Shown piece by piece: positions 30,619 to 38,614 of a stretch of DNA of 40,107 bases. Source of the stretch: Streptosporangium violaceochromogenes (GTDB taxonomy: Bacteria > Actinomycetota > Actinomycetes > Streptosporangiales > Streptosporangiaceae); the NCBI RefSeq assembly GCF_014654615.1, contig NZ_BNBB01000040.1:1-40107 (forward strand), written 5' to 3'. The number at the start of each line of letters is the position of its first letter. Within the stretch, counting starts at the first letter, position 1. The notes beneath the pieces are model-generated. The model did no database searches. It had not been told where the DNA came from and saw only the letters and a program-made list of their open reading frames with translations. The translations under genes and the position numbers were made by a program.

Positions 30619-31668
30619 CTGAGAAGGCGCGAATACGACGAGGACGACGTCAGGGTCCGGCCGGGAAGGGGCTCCCGGCCCCGGACCCGGATCCGCCCTG
30701 CGCACGAGAGCGCCGTCGAGGGGTTCGTGGTGGCGGTCGACCGCGGCCGCTACACCTGCCTGATCGCGTCGTCGGGGGAGAAGGGGCGCCGCCGCAGAAA
30801 GGACCGCCCGGAGGGCGCCGCGATGAGCGGCCGGGTCGTGGTCGCGATGAAGGCCAGGGAACTCGGCCGCAAGGGGATCGTGGTCGGTGACCGGGTGGCC
30901 CTGGTCGGGGACGTCTCGGGCGCCTTCGACACCCTGGCCCGCGTCGTCCGCGTGGAGCCCCGGACCTCGATGCTCCGCCGCTCGGCGGACGACGTCGACG
31001 GCACCGACGGCATCGAACGCCCCGTGGTCGCCAACGCCGACCAGCTCGTGATCGTGACGGCCCTGGCCGACCCGCCACCCCGGCCCCGCATGATCGACCG
31101 GATGCTCGTGGCGGCGTTCGACGCCGACATCGACCCGCTGCTCTGCCTCACCAAGCCCGACCTCGCGCCGCCCGACGAACTGGTCGCCCTGTACGCCCCC
31201 CTCGGCGTGCCGTACGTGGTGGCGGGGAAGGGCGGTCCTCTCGACGACCTCAAGGAGCGTCTCGCCGACCGGACCAGCGTGTTCGTCGGTCACTCGGGCG
31301 TGGGAAAGTCGACCCTGGTCAACGCGCTGGTCCCGGACGCCAACCGGGCCGTCTCCCACGTCAACGCGGTGACCGGCCGGGGACGCCACACCTCCACCTC
31401 GGCCGTGGCCCTGGAGCTCCCCGGCGGCGGGTGGATCATCGACACCCCGGGGGTGCGCAGCTTCGGGCTGGCCCACGTCTCGGTGGAGACCGTTCTCGCG
31501 GGCTTCCCCGACCTCGTCGAGGGCACGGTCGAGTGCCCCAAGGGCTGCACCCACCTGGGGGAGGGGTGCGCCCTGGACGCCTGGGTGGCGGCCGGGCACG
31601 CCGACCCCACCCGGCTCGTCTCACTGCGCCGCCTGCTCGCCGGCCGGGAGAGCGCCGACGACGACTGA
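30619..31668 (+). CDS. rsgA: Ribosome small-subunit GTPase RsgA
   Basis: About 349 aa if read from CTG 30619. It is a circularly permuted GTPase for late 30S maturation: an N-terminal OB-fold, then G4 TKPD, G1 GHSGVGKST and G3 DTPG in that order, and a C-terminal zinc knuckle CPKGCTHLGEGC. Residues RRREYDEDDVRVRPGRGSR after CTG match the N-terminus of actinobacterial RsgA. Yet no ATG, GTG or TTG is in frame before 30727, which would delete it. CTG initiation is inferred; a frameshift from GTG 30593 is the alternative. The OB-fold also holds an extra Arg-rich stretch (EKGRRRRKDRPEGAAMSG) not expected in the family. Confidence 0.85.
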   Translation: MRRREYDEDDVRVRPGRGSRPRTRIRPAHESAVEGFVVAVDRGRYTCLIASSGEKGRRRRKDRPEGAAMSGRVVVAMKARELGRKGIVVGDRVALVGDVSGAFDTLARVVRVEPRTSMLRRSADDVDGTDGIERPVVANADQLVIVTALADPPPRPRMIDRMLVAAFDADIDPLLCLTKPDLAPPDELVALYAPLGVPYVVAGKGGPLDDLKERLADRTSVFVGHSGVGKSTLVNALVPDANRAVSHVNAVTGRGRHTSTSAVALELPGGGWIIDTPGVRSFGLAHVSVETVLAGFPDLVEGTVECPKGCTHLGEGCALDAWVAAGHADPTRLVSLRRLLAGRESADDD

Positions 31669-31731
31669 TCGCCGGCGACGGATTGATTTGATCCCCTTGA
31701 TCTCCGAGGACGGAGTTGATCGCCGGCGACG
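31666..31731. repeat. 15-bp direct repeat with extra TTGATC copies
   Basis: TGATCGCCGGCGACG occurs at 31666-31680 (covering the rsgA stop) and at 31717-31731. TTGATC occurs twice between them, at 31688-31693 and 31697-31702. It lies between convergent rsgA and the thioesterase. No hairpin terminator is apparent. Confidence 0.65.
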
Positions 31732-31742
31732 TCCACCGGACG

Positions 31743-32186
31743 CTAGCGGTTGGGGCGCAGGGTCCAGGCCACGGTCATCTCGGCGACCGGCGTCCCGTCG
31801 GCGGTGGCGATGCCGACGGCGACCTCGAACTCGGGGCGCTCCCCGGAGTCCAGCCCGGCCACGACCTCCTCGCGCGAGGTCCGCAGCCGGGCCTCGGCGA
31901 CCACCTCGCCCATCGCGAGCCTGACGTAGCGGATCGCGGCGCTCACGGCCAGCGGGGTGGCCCGCGACAGCTGATCGGCGAAGACCGAGAGCATCGCGGC
32001 GCCGGAGGCGGACTCGGCGAGCGTGAACAGGGCTCCGGCGTGCGGGCCGCCCATGTGGTTGCGCAGGTCCGCGCGATCGGGCATGCGGGCCACCGCGAGG
32101 CCGGGCTCCACCTTGTCGAAGGAGATGTCCAGCGTCCGCGCGAACGGGACACTCCGCAGCATGAAGGCACCCACGTCAAAGCTCAT
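31743..32186 (-). CDS. PaaI-like hotdog thioesterase
   Basis: A 147-aa hotdog-fold protein of the PaaI/DUF4442 type. The active-site region is NHMGGPHAGALFTLAESASG near 59, where Asn-His and the later Glu take the usual catalytic places. The substrate is probably an acyl- or aryl-CoA but cannot be assigned. ATG 32186 is supported by a complete promoter with a -10 7 nt upstream; the open frame to 32234 crosses that promoter. It is divergent from hisN. Confidence 0.82.
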   Translation of the reverse strand: MSFDVGAFMLRSVPFARTLDISFDKVEPGLAVARMPDRADLRNHMGGPHAGALFTLAESASGAAMLSVFADQLSRATPLAVSAAIRYVRLAMGEVVAEARLRTSREEVVAGLDSGERPEFEVAVGIATADGTPVAEMTVAWTLRPNR

Positions 32187-32193
32187 GCCCCGC

Positions 32194-32222
32194 ATGCTAC
32201 TCGCCGGTAACCCCGACGCCAA
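32194..32222 (-). promoter_or_regulatory. Leaderless promoter of the PaaI-like gene
   Basis: On the minus strand -35 TTGGCG (32222-32217), a 17-bp spacer and -10 TAGCAT (32199-32194) are followed 7 nt later by ATG 32186. This is the best-formed leaderless promoter in the window. Confidence 0.7.
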
Positions 32223-32313
32223 CGGATGTTTCATGAGGTATCAATTGGACCGGCGTTCCGCGACACAATTCCCCGGCTTGCTCCCCATCCCCTCCAAACA
32301 ACCACCGACGCGA

Positions 32314-32319
32314 TAGCGT
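32314..32319 (+). promoter_or_regulatory. Leaderless -10 element of hisN
   Basis: TAGCGT lies 8 nt before ATG 32328, with no ribosome site between them. It argues against the longer in-frame start at 32226. Confidence 0.5.
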
Positions 32320-32327
32320 TGCCCGTC

Positions 32328-33131
32328 ATGACGGGCTACAACGACGACCTCCGTCTCGCGCATGTCATGGCCGACGCCGCGGACGACCTCACCATGCGCC
32401 GTTTCAGAGCCGGCGATCTGCGGATCGAGACCAAACCGGACCTGACCCCCGTGAGCGACGCCGACCGCGCGGTGGAGCAGTCCATCCGCAGCACCCTCGG
32501 CCGGGCCCGTCCTCGCGACGCCGTCATCGGCGAGGAGTTCGGCAAGACCGGCTACGGCATCCGCTCCTGGATCGTCGATCCCATCGACGGCACCAAGAAC
32601 TACGTCCGCGGCGTTCCCGTCTGGGCCACGCTCATCGCCCTGATGGACGAGAACCGGGTCGTGGTGGGCCTGGTCTCCGCCCCCGCGCTCGGCCGCCGCT
32701 GGTGGGCCGCGCGCGGCAGCGGCGCGTGGACCGGCAAGAGCCTCACCAAGGCCACCCCCTGTCACGTCTCCTCCGTCACCCGCCTGGAGGACGCCTCCCT
32801 CTCCTACTCCAGCCTCACCGGCTGGGAGGAGGCGGGCAAGCTCGACGACTTCCTCGACCTGAACCGGTCCGTCTGGCGCAGCCGCGCCTACGGCGATTTC
32901 TGGTCCCACGTGCTGGTCGCCGAGGGGGCGGTCGACCTGTCGGCCGAACCCGAGCTCTCCCCCTGGGACATCGCGGCGCTCACCGTGATCGTCGAGGAGG
33001 CCGGCGGCATCTGGACCGACCTGTCCGGGGTCCCCGGCCTGGACGGCGGCAGCCTGGTGTGCAGCAACGGCCCGCTGCACGGCGAGGTGCTCAAGCGCCT
33101 GGGCGGCGGACCGCTCACCCTGCCCGTCTGA
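32328..33131 (+). CDS. hisN: Histidinol-phosphatase, inositol-monophosphatase family
   Basis: A 267-aa Mg-dependent phosphatase that releases histidinol from its phosphate in histidine synthesis. The metal site residues are in GEEFG (near 69), WIVDPIDGTKNYVRG (near 82) and SPWDIAALTVIVEEAGG (near 212). The sequence fits actinobacterial HisN better than generic inositol monophosphatase, judged by length and neighbours: from memory, aroA, rsgA and hisN are near one another in Streptomyces. ATG 32328 is chosen from the leaderless -10 element. Confidence 0.9.
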   Translation: MTGYNDDLRLAHVMADAADDLTMRRFRAGDLRIETKPDLTPVSDADRAVEQSIRSTLGRARPRDAVIGEEFGKTGYGIRSWIVDPIDGTKNYVRGVPVWATLIALMDENRVVVGLVSAPALGRRWWAARGSGAWTGKSLTKATPCHVSSVTRLEDASLSYSSLTGWEEAGKLDDFLDLNRSVWRSRAYGDFWSHVLVAEGAVDLSAEPELSPWDIAALTVIVEEAGGIWTDLSGVPGLDGGSLVCSNGPLHGEVLKRLGGGPLTLPV

Positions 33132-33407
33132 CCGCCCCCGCCCCCGGTCGCGTGCCCCTCCCCCGATCCCCCGCCTCACCCCTGGTCGCGCTCCCCGCCC
33201 CCGGTCGCGCGTCCGGCCTCCCCTGCGGGCGGCTCTCGCCCCCTTCACGCCGGCGCCCCCTTCACACCGGCCCGGCCGTCCCGGGCTCGGCCTCCCGCGC
33301 CGGAACGCCCGTACACCCCGGGGTCCCGCGACCCGGCGATCTCCCTGTACGAACCCTGCCCACCCCCAAGGCCGGACCAAGAAACCACCACGGCCACGAC
33401 CTGATGC
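33132..33407. other. Pyrimidine-rich spacer between hisN and the pst promoter
   Basis: No gene is supported; the frame is open but Pro/Arg-rich and continuous with neither neighbour's domains. The strand is strongly C-rich, with CGCCCCCGGTCGCG twice (from about 33142 and 33195) and a 17-bp tandem duplication at 33237-33270. No hairpin terminator for hisN was recognised. Confidence 0.5.
33237..33270. repeat. Tandem 17-bp duplication
   Basis: CGCCCCCTTCACGCCGG (33237-33253) is followed directly by CGCCCCCTTCACACCGG (33254-33270), with one mismatch. TTCACGCC and TTCACACC resemble PHO-box half-units, but the 17-bp spacing is wrong for PhoP, so this is listed only as a repeat. Confidence 0.75.
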
Positions 33408-33429
33408 GTTCATGTGGTGTTCATCTTCC
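33408..33429 (+). promoter_or_regulatory. PHO box (PhoP site) of pstSCAB
   Basis: Two adjacent 11-bp direct repeats, GTTCATGTGGT (33408-33418) and GTTCATCTTCC (33419-33429), fit the Streptomyces PhoP unit GTTCAxx. They lie 28 bp before the -10, the usual place for activation under phosphate limitation. Confidence 0.75.
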
Positions 33430-33456
33430 TCCTGGTTTCGATCCACTTTCCCTGCC

Positions 33457-33462
33457 TAGTCT
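33457..33462 (+). promoter_or_regulatory. -10 element of pstS
   Basis: TAGTCT lies 37 nt before GTG 33500. There is no good -35, as expected for a PhoP-activated promoter. GGGAGGGA at 33485-33492 is the ribosome site. Confidence 0.6.
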
Positions 33463-33499
33463 CCTGAGCGTTGAAGGTTTTCGTGGGAGGGACCCAACC

Positions 33500-34591
33500 G
33501 TGAAGTATGCAGGCCGACTCACCGCGGCCACTCTCATCTGCGCGTCCTCACTCGTCGCCTGCGGCACCGACGACAACACCTCCGGTACCTCCGCCCCCCC
33601 GCCCGGATCGAGCGGCCTCAGCGGCACGATCAACGCCGCGGGATCCTCGGCACAGGCGAACGCCATCGACGAGTGGAAGAAGAACTTCCAGCAGGCCAAT
33701 CCGAAGGCGAGCCTCAACTACCAGCCCAGCGGCTCCGGCGCGGGCGTCCAGGCGTTCATCCAGGGCACGGTCGCGTTCGCCGGCTCCGACTCGGCGCTCA
33801 AAGACGACAAGGGCGAGCCGGCCCAGGCCGACGCCCGCTGCAAGACCGGCAAGGCGATCAACCTTCCGATGGTCACCGGCCCGGTGGCCGTCGTCTACAA
33901 CCTCCCCGGCGTCGAGGGACTGCGCCTGTCCCCCGCGACCATCGGCGGCATCTTCGACAGCAAGATCACCAAATGGGACGACGCGGCGATCAAGGCCGAC
34001 AACCCGCAGGCCGCCCTCCCCTCGACACCGATCCAGGCGTTCCACCGCTCGGACGAGTCGGGCACCAGCGACAACTTCACCAAGTTCCTGGCCAAGACCG
34101 CCGGCTGGCCCTACGAACCCGCCAAGGCGTGGCCCGCCGCGGCCAAGGGCCAGGGCGCCAAGGGCTCCGACAGCGTCGCGCAGGCCGTCAGGAACACCCC
34201 CGGCGCGATCGGCTACGCGGAGTTCTCCTACGCGGAGAACTCCGGCCTGGCCACGGCCAGGGTCGCCAACGGCGCCGGCGAGTTCGTGGAACTGACCCCC
34301 GAGAGCGCGTCCAAGACGGTCGAGGCGGCCGAGGTCGTCGGCCAGGGCAACGACCTCAAGCTGAGCATCGACTACGCCACCAAGGCCGCGGGCGCCTACC
34401 CGATCGTCCTGGTCACCTACGAGATCACCTGTGAGAAGGGCCTGCCGGCCCAGGAGGCCGAACTGGTGAAGTCCTTCCTCACCTACACCGCGAGCGACGC
34501 GGGACAGCAGGCGCTGACCGACCTCGGCTACGCCCCCCTGCCGGCGACGCTGCTGAGCAAGGTCCGGACCGCGATCGAGGCGATCTCCTAA
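33500..34591 (+). CDS. pstS: Phosphate ABC transporter substrate-binding lipoprotein
   Basis: A 363-aa lipoprotein that captures phosphate outside the membrane. The signal ends in a lipobox LVAC with Cys21. A Thr/Ser/Pro-rich tether follows. The phosphate-site regions are GSSAQANAIDEWKK near 48, QPSGSGAGVQAFIQGTVAFA near 75, and FHRSDESGTSDNF near 182, where Arg, Ser, Asp and Thr contact phosphate. GTG 33500 has a strong ribosome site. It is first of four pst genes; phoU and phoR/phoP are not in the window. Confidence 0.97.
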   Translation: MKYAGRLTAATLICASSLVACGTDDNTSGTSAPPPGSSGLSGTINAAGSSAQANAIDEWKKNFQQANPKASLNYQPSGSGAGVQAFIQGTVAFAGSDSALKDDKGEPAQADARCKTGKAINLPMVTGPVAVVYNLPGVEGLRLSPATIGGIFDSKITKWDDAAIKADNPQAALPSTPIQAFHRSDESGTSDNFTKFLAKTAGWPYEPAKAWPAAAKGQGAKGSDSVAQAVRNTPGAIGYAEFSYAENSGLATARVANGAGEFVELTPESASKTVEAAEVVGQGNDLKLSIDYATKAAGAYPIVLVTYEITCEKGLPAQEAELVKSFLTYTASDAGQQALTDLGYAPLPATLLSKVRTAIEAIS

Positions 34592-34595
34592 GGTG

Positions 34596-35573
34596 ATGGC
34601 CACTCCACTCCGCATCCGCACGGACGAGCCGTCCCTGCGCAGCCCCTCCCGGCGACACGGCGGCGGCGAATCCCTCTTCCGGCGCGCCTCCACGGCCGCC
34701 GGCGTCCTCCTGCTGCTGATCATGGCGGCCATCGCCGTCTTCCTCGTCGTCGAGGCCCTGCCGGCCCTGCGGGCCAACAGAGGAAACTTCCTCACCACCC
34801 TGACCTGGGAGCCGAACGGCAGCCAGTCCTTCGGCATCGCGGCCCTGGCGTTCGGCACCCTGGTCAGCGCGCTCCTCGCCCTGCTTCTGGCCATGCCGGT
34901 CGCCATCGGCGTGGCGCTGTTCATCTCCCACTACGCGCCGCGCCGCCTGGCCGGGGTCCTGGGTTACGTCATCGACCTCCTGGCCGCCGTCCCCAGCGTC
35001 GTCTACGGCCTGTGGGGGGTCGTCTTCCTCGTCCCGGCCGTACAGGGCCCCTTCCGGTTCCTCAACGAACACCTGGGGTTCATCCCGCTGTTCGGCGGCG
35101 ACACCGTCGCGGGCCGCTCGATGCTGACGGCGGCGCTCGTGCTCGCGGTCATGATCCTGCCGATCATCACGGCCGTCTCCCGCGAGGTGTTCCTCCAGGT
35201 GCCCCGGACGCACGAGGAGGCGGCACTGGCCCTCGGGGCGACCCACTGGGAGACGATCAGAATCGCGGTGCTGCCGTTCGGGCGCCCCGGCGTCATCAGC
35301 GCCGCCATGCTCGGCCTCGGCCGGGCCATGGGGGAGACCATCGCCGTCGCGCTCATCTTCCCCGCGACGTTCGACATCAGCCTCCGGATCCTCACCCCCC
35401 AGGGCAACAGCATCGCCGCCAACATCGCCAACGGGTTCGGTGAGGCCACCCCGATCGGGCGCGGCGCGCTGATCGCCTCGGGCCTGGTGCTGTTCGTCAT
35501 CACACTGCTGGTGAACATGGGTGCCCGGCTCATCGTCGCCCGGCGCCGGGAGTACTCGGGAGCCGCCGCATGA
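34596..35573 (+). CDS. pstC: Phosphate ABC transporter permease PstC
   Basis: A 325-aa inner-membrane permease with about six helices, the first at 33-58, and a periplasmic loop after it. The ABC-coupling EAA loop is EEAALALGATHWETIRIAVL near 205, followed by GLGRAMGETIAVALI. GTG 34593 and ATG 34596 are both possible; ATG is listed. It starts within a few bases of the pstS stop and lacks its own clear ribosome site, so translation is probably coupled. Confidence 0.96.
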   Translation: MATPLRIRTDEPSLRSPSRRHGGGESLFRRASTAAGVLLLLIMAAIAVFLVVEALPALRANRGNFLTTLTWEPNGSQSFGIAALAFGTLVSALLALLLAMPVAIGVALFISHYAPRRLAGVLGYVIDLLAAVPSVVYGLWGVVFLVPAVQGPFRFLNEHLGFIPLFGGDTVAGRSMLTAALVLAVMILPIITAVSREVFLQVPRTHEEAALALGATHWETIRIAVLPFGRPGVISAAMLGLGRAMGETIAVALIFPATFDISLRILTPQGNSIAANIANGFGEATPIGRGALIASGLVLFVITLLVNMGARLIVARRREYSGAAA

Positions 35574-36445
35574 CCGGGATTCAGCGCGTCTCCGCCGGCA
35601 GGCGGCTGAAGGACAGGCTCATCCGGTCGCTCGTCTACCTGTCGTTCGTCGTCGCCGTGATTCCGCTGATCGCGGTCCTGTGGATGGTGATCCGCAACGG
35701 CCTGGCCCGGTTCGACGTGGAGTTCCTGACGCACTCCATGCGCAACATCGGCGCCAGGGACGTGGGCGGCGGCGCCTACCACGCCATCCTCGGCACGCTG
35801 GAGCAGGTCCTGCTGGCGTCGGCCATCTCGATCCCCATCGGCCTGCTCACCGCGATCTATCTCGTGGAGTACGGCCAGGGCACCCGGCTCAGCCGCATGA
35901 TCAGCTTCTTCGTGGACGTCATGACCGGCATCCCCTCGGTGGTCGCCGGTCTGTTCGTCCTGGCTTTCTGGATCCTCGTCCTGGGTATGCCGTTCTCCGG
36001 ATTCGCCGGTGCGCTCGCCCTGTCGATCCTGATGATGCCGACGGTGGTCCGTTCGACGGAGGAGATGCTCAAACTCGTCCCGAACGACCTCCGTGAGGCC
36101 TCCTACGCCCTGGGGGTGCCGAAGTGGCGGACGATCGTCAAAGTCGTCCTGCCCACCTCGCTCAGCGGCATCGTGACCGGCGTCATGCTGGCGATCGCCC
36201 GGGTCGCCGGCGAGACGGCCCCGCTCCTGCTCACGGTCTTCTTCACCGACTCCATCAACCGCAACCCCTTCACCGGGCCGCAGATGGGGCTGCCGCTCTA
36301 TGTGTTCGACCAGGCGAGCCGCCCGACGGACAGCGCCGTCGACCGCGCGTGGGCCGGCGCGCTCGCGCTCATCCTGATCGTCATGCTGCTCAACCTGGCG
36401 GCGCGCCTCATCGGCCGATGGCGCTCGTCCGCACGGAAACGCTAG
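35570..36445 (+). CDS. pstA: Phosphate ABC transporter permease PstA
   Basis: A 291-aa inner-membrane permease with about six helices. The coupling loop is REASYALGVPKWRTIVKVVL near 173, followed by IARVAGETAPLLLTVF. The ATG overlaps the pstC stop (ATGA, 4 bases). It pairs with PstC to form the channel. Confidence 0.97.
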   Translation: MTGIQRVSAGRRLKDRLIRSLVYLSFVVAVIPLIAVLWMVIRNGLARFDVEFLTHSMRNIGARDVGGGAYHAILGTLEQVLLASAISIPIGLLTAIYLVEYGQGTRLSRMISFFVDVMTGIPSVVAGLFVLAFWILVLGMPFSGFAGALALSILMMPTVVRSTEEMLKLVPNDLREASYALGVPKWRTIVKVVLPTSLSGIVTGVMLAIARVAGETAPLLLTVFFTDSINRNPFTGPQMGLPLYVFDQASRPTDSAVDRAWAGALALILIVMLLNLAARLIGRWRSSARKR

Positions 36446-36459
36446 GAGGGAGAATCGCC

Positions 36460-37236
36460 ATGGGCCAGCAAATCCAGGTCTCCGGCCTCAACGCGTACTA
36501 CGGCAAACACAAGGCCATCGAGGACATCTCGATGACGATCGAGCCCCAGTCGATCACCGCCTTCATCGGCCCCTCCGGCTGCGGCAAGTCGACCTTCCTG
36601 CGGACGCTGAACCGCATGCACGAGGTCGTCCCCGGCGCGCGGGTGGAGGGCAAGGTCCTGCTCGACGGGGAGGACCTCTACGCCCCCGACATCGAACCGG
36701 TGTCGGTCCGCCGCATGATCGGCATGGTCTTCCAGCGCCCCAACCCGTTCCCCACGATGTCGATCTACGAGAACGTGGTGGCCGGGCTCCGCCTCAACGG
36801 CAGACACTCCCGCTCCGAGACCGACACCGTCGTCGAGGAGTCGCTGAGAGGCGCCAACCTCTGGAACGAGGTCAAGGACCGCCTCAGCAAGCCCGGAGCG
36901 GGCCTTTCCGGCGGGCAACAGCAGCGTCTGTGCATCGCCAGGGCCATCGCGGTCAAGCCCCAGGTCCTGCTGATGGACGAGCCGTGCTCCGCCCTGGACC
37001 CGATCTCCACTCTCGCGATCGAGGACCTGATGACCACGCTGAAGAAGCGGTTCACGATCGTCATCGTGACGCACAACATGCAGCAGGCCGCCCGCGTGAG
37101 CGACCGGACCGCCTTCTTCAACCTCGCGGGGCCGGGACAGCCGGGCCGCATCGTCGAGATGGACGACACCTCCAGGATCTTCAGCAACCCCGCCCAGAAG
37201 GCGACCGAGGACTACATCACCGGCCGCTTCGGCTGA
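36460..37236 (+). CDS. pstB: Phosphate ABC transporter ATP-binding protein PstB
   Basis: A 258-aa ATPase. Walker A is GPSGCGKST (37-45), the Q-loop is in MVFQRPNPFP, the signature is LSGGQQQRLCIARA, Walker B is VLLMDEPCSALDP and the switch His is in IVTHNMQQA. GGAGGGA at 36445-36451 is the ribosome site for ATG 36460. The frame is open far upstream but only as a shadow of pstA. A terminator follows. Confidence 0.98.
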   Translation: MGQQIQVSGLNAYYGKHKAIEDISMTIEPQSITAFIGPSGCGKSTFLRTLNRMHEVVPGARVEGKVLLDGEDLYAPDIEPVSVRRMIGMVFQRPNPFPTMSIYENVVAGLRLNGRHSRSETDTVVEESLRGANLWNEVKDRLSKPGAGLSGGQQQRLCIARAIAVKPQVLLMDEPCSALDPISTLAIEDLMTTLKKRFTIVIVTHNMQQAARVSDRTAFFNLAGPGQPGRIVEMDDTSRIFSNPAQKATEDYITGRFG

Positions 37237-37247
37237 GCCCCATGTCA

Positions 37248-37273
37248 GGAGGAGCCGGGCGGTCCGGCCCTCC
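37248..37273 (+). terminator. pst operon terminator
   Basis: GGAGGAGCCGG (37248-37258) pairs with CCGGCCCTCC (37264-37273) around a 5-nt loop with one bulged A, 11 bases after the pstB stop. A pyrimidine-rich run of GTCCCC and GTCTC units follows to about 37335. Confidence 0.65.
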
Positions 37274-37384
37274 CGTCCCCGTCCCCGTCTCTCCGTCTCC
37301 GTGCCCGCGGCTCTTGTCCCCGTCTCTGTCTCCGCCTTGGCGATGAGACGGGCGCCTGTCCCCTCCCCGACCGCGCGGCGTGGG

Positions 37385-38482
37385 CTACCGGCTCGTCGGC
37401 GGGACTTCCTGATACTCGTCCACCGTGCACCTCCGCCCACCGCGGAAGGCCGCCAGGATGCGCCTCGCCGTCCCCTCGACCTCGGCGACGCCCGCGCCCA
37501 TGGTCAGGCTGTCCTCGGTGAGAACGGCCACGGCGTACCGATGCCCGACCTCGCGGATCAGCCCGATGCTGACGACCGCCCACCGGCCGTCGCTCACATG
37601 ACGCAGCCAGCCGTTCTTCAGCGATACCCGGCTGTGCTCGCACGCCGCGGCGCTGATCCCCCACCGCTGCCTCGGGACCACGTTCGCCATCAACCGCAGC
37701 ACCTGACCGCGCTCCCTCGCCGCCAGCGGGCTCCTGCTCCTCGCCAGGGCACGGACCAACCGGACCTGGTCACGCGCGGTGGTCTGCGTGATGCCCCAGC
37801 AGTAGAGGTCCACGCACCGGCCCGGGGGCGTGAAGGTGCTCCTGAGGCCGAACCTCCGATTGGCCCGGGCCAGGCCGGACTCCAGGCCGATGCGCTCGTA
37901 CAGCCGGTCGGCCGCCGCGTTGTCACTGAACCGGATCATGCGCCCGGCGTCGGCCCTGCCGCGCTCGTCCAACCGGCGCCAGGGTGTCCCGAGCAGCACC
38001 GCCATCAGGATGTTGACCTTCGCGCCGCTGGCGGTCGGCAGCCGCAGATCTCGGTGGTAGTCGTAGAAGCGGCCGGTGGCCAGATCACGCACCGCCGCGG
38101 TGACCCTGCCCCCGTAGCCGGACAGAAAACGGTCGAGAGTACGGGTGAGCCTCGCGGCGCGGACCCGGGGCGGCGATTCGGGCGCCGCCGCCCCGGCGTC
38201 TCCGGAGGACGGAGCGGGGTGGGCGCCCACCGGCGACGGCGTCCGCGAACCAGACGGCGGCGGGGGAGACGAGGCGGGGGCGGGTGCCGAGGGGACATCC
38301 GCCGTCATCGCGCCCGGGGAGGCGCATCCGCAGGCCAGTGTGAGAGCCAGAACGGCCGCCGCCCCCGCCGTTCTCGATGCCCTCGATGCCCTCGATGCCT
38401 TCGCCAGACCCCCCGCCGGACGCCCTCTCCCCGGCGAGGCGCCCCGCCCGAGAGGCTCGGCCGTCTGTCCCCATGCACTCAT
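37385..38482 (-). CDS. Exported beta-lactamase-fold serine hydrolase
   Basis: 365 aa from ATG 38482. A long basic N-terminus, one hydrophobic segment (40-52, AAAVLALTLACGC) and a Pro/Ser/Ala-rich tether to about 108 precede the catalytic domain. Penicillin-recognising motifs are Ser152-Gly-Ala-Lys155 (SxxK), Ser186-Asp-Asn188 and Lys289-Asn-Gly291 (KTG position). The membrane cysteine site (LAC or CGC) is not a textbook lipobox, so the anchoring mode is unsure. It may be a class A-like beta-lactamase or a peptidoglycan hydrolase or peptidase. The start is uncertain; the frame runs to 38608. A 9-bp tandem repeat lies in the N-terminal region. Confidence 0.78.
   Translation of the reverse strand: MSAWGQTAEPLGRGASPGRGRPAGGLAKASRASRASRTAGAAAVLALTLACGCASPGAMTADVPSAPAPASSPPPPSGSRTPSPVGAHPAPSSGDAGAAAPESPPRVRAARLTRTLDRFLSGYGGRVTAAVRDLATGRFYDYHRDLRLPTASGAKVNILMAVLLGTPWRRLDERGRADAGRMIRFSDNAAADRLYERIGLESGLARANRRFGLRSTFTPPGRCVDLYCWGITQTTARDQVRLVRALARSRSPLAARERGQVLRLMANVVPRQRWGISAAACEHSRVSLKNGWLRHVSDGRWAVVSIGLIREVGHRYAVAVLTEDSLTMGAGVAEVEGTARRILAAFRGGRRCTVDEYQEVPPTSR
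38373..38399. repeat. Three perfect 9-bp tandem repeats in the hydrolase N-terminus
   Basis: CTCGATGCC occurs three times in a row, encoding repeated Ser-Arg-Ala on the minus strand just before the signal hydrophobic segment. The frame is kept, so slippage would only lengthen or shorten the basic N-region. Confidence 0.8.
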
Positions 38483-38614
38483 GGCCCAGCCGTATCGCAC
38501 CGAGGCCGCGGCGGAGCCCGACGCGCCGAACCGCCTCCCGGCCCGGACCGAAACCTTGCGCTCCGGAGTCGCGGGCCGGCCGTCCTTGGCCTCACTCCCG
38601 GCGGACACCGCTCC

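Noticed and set aside
32226..32327. N-terminal extension of hisN
   Set aside because: The extra 34 residues do not look like the family, and the leaderless -10 lies inside them.
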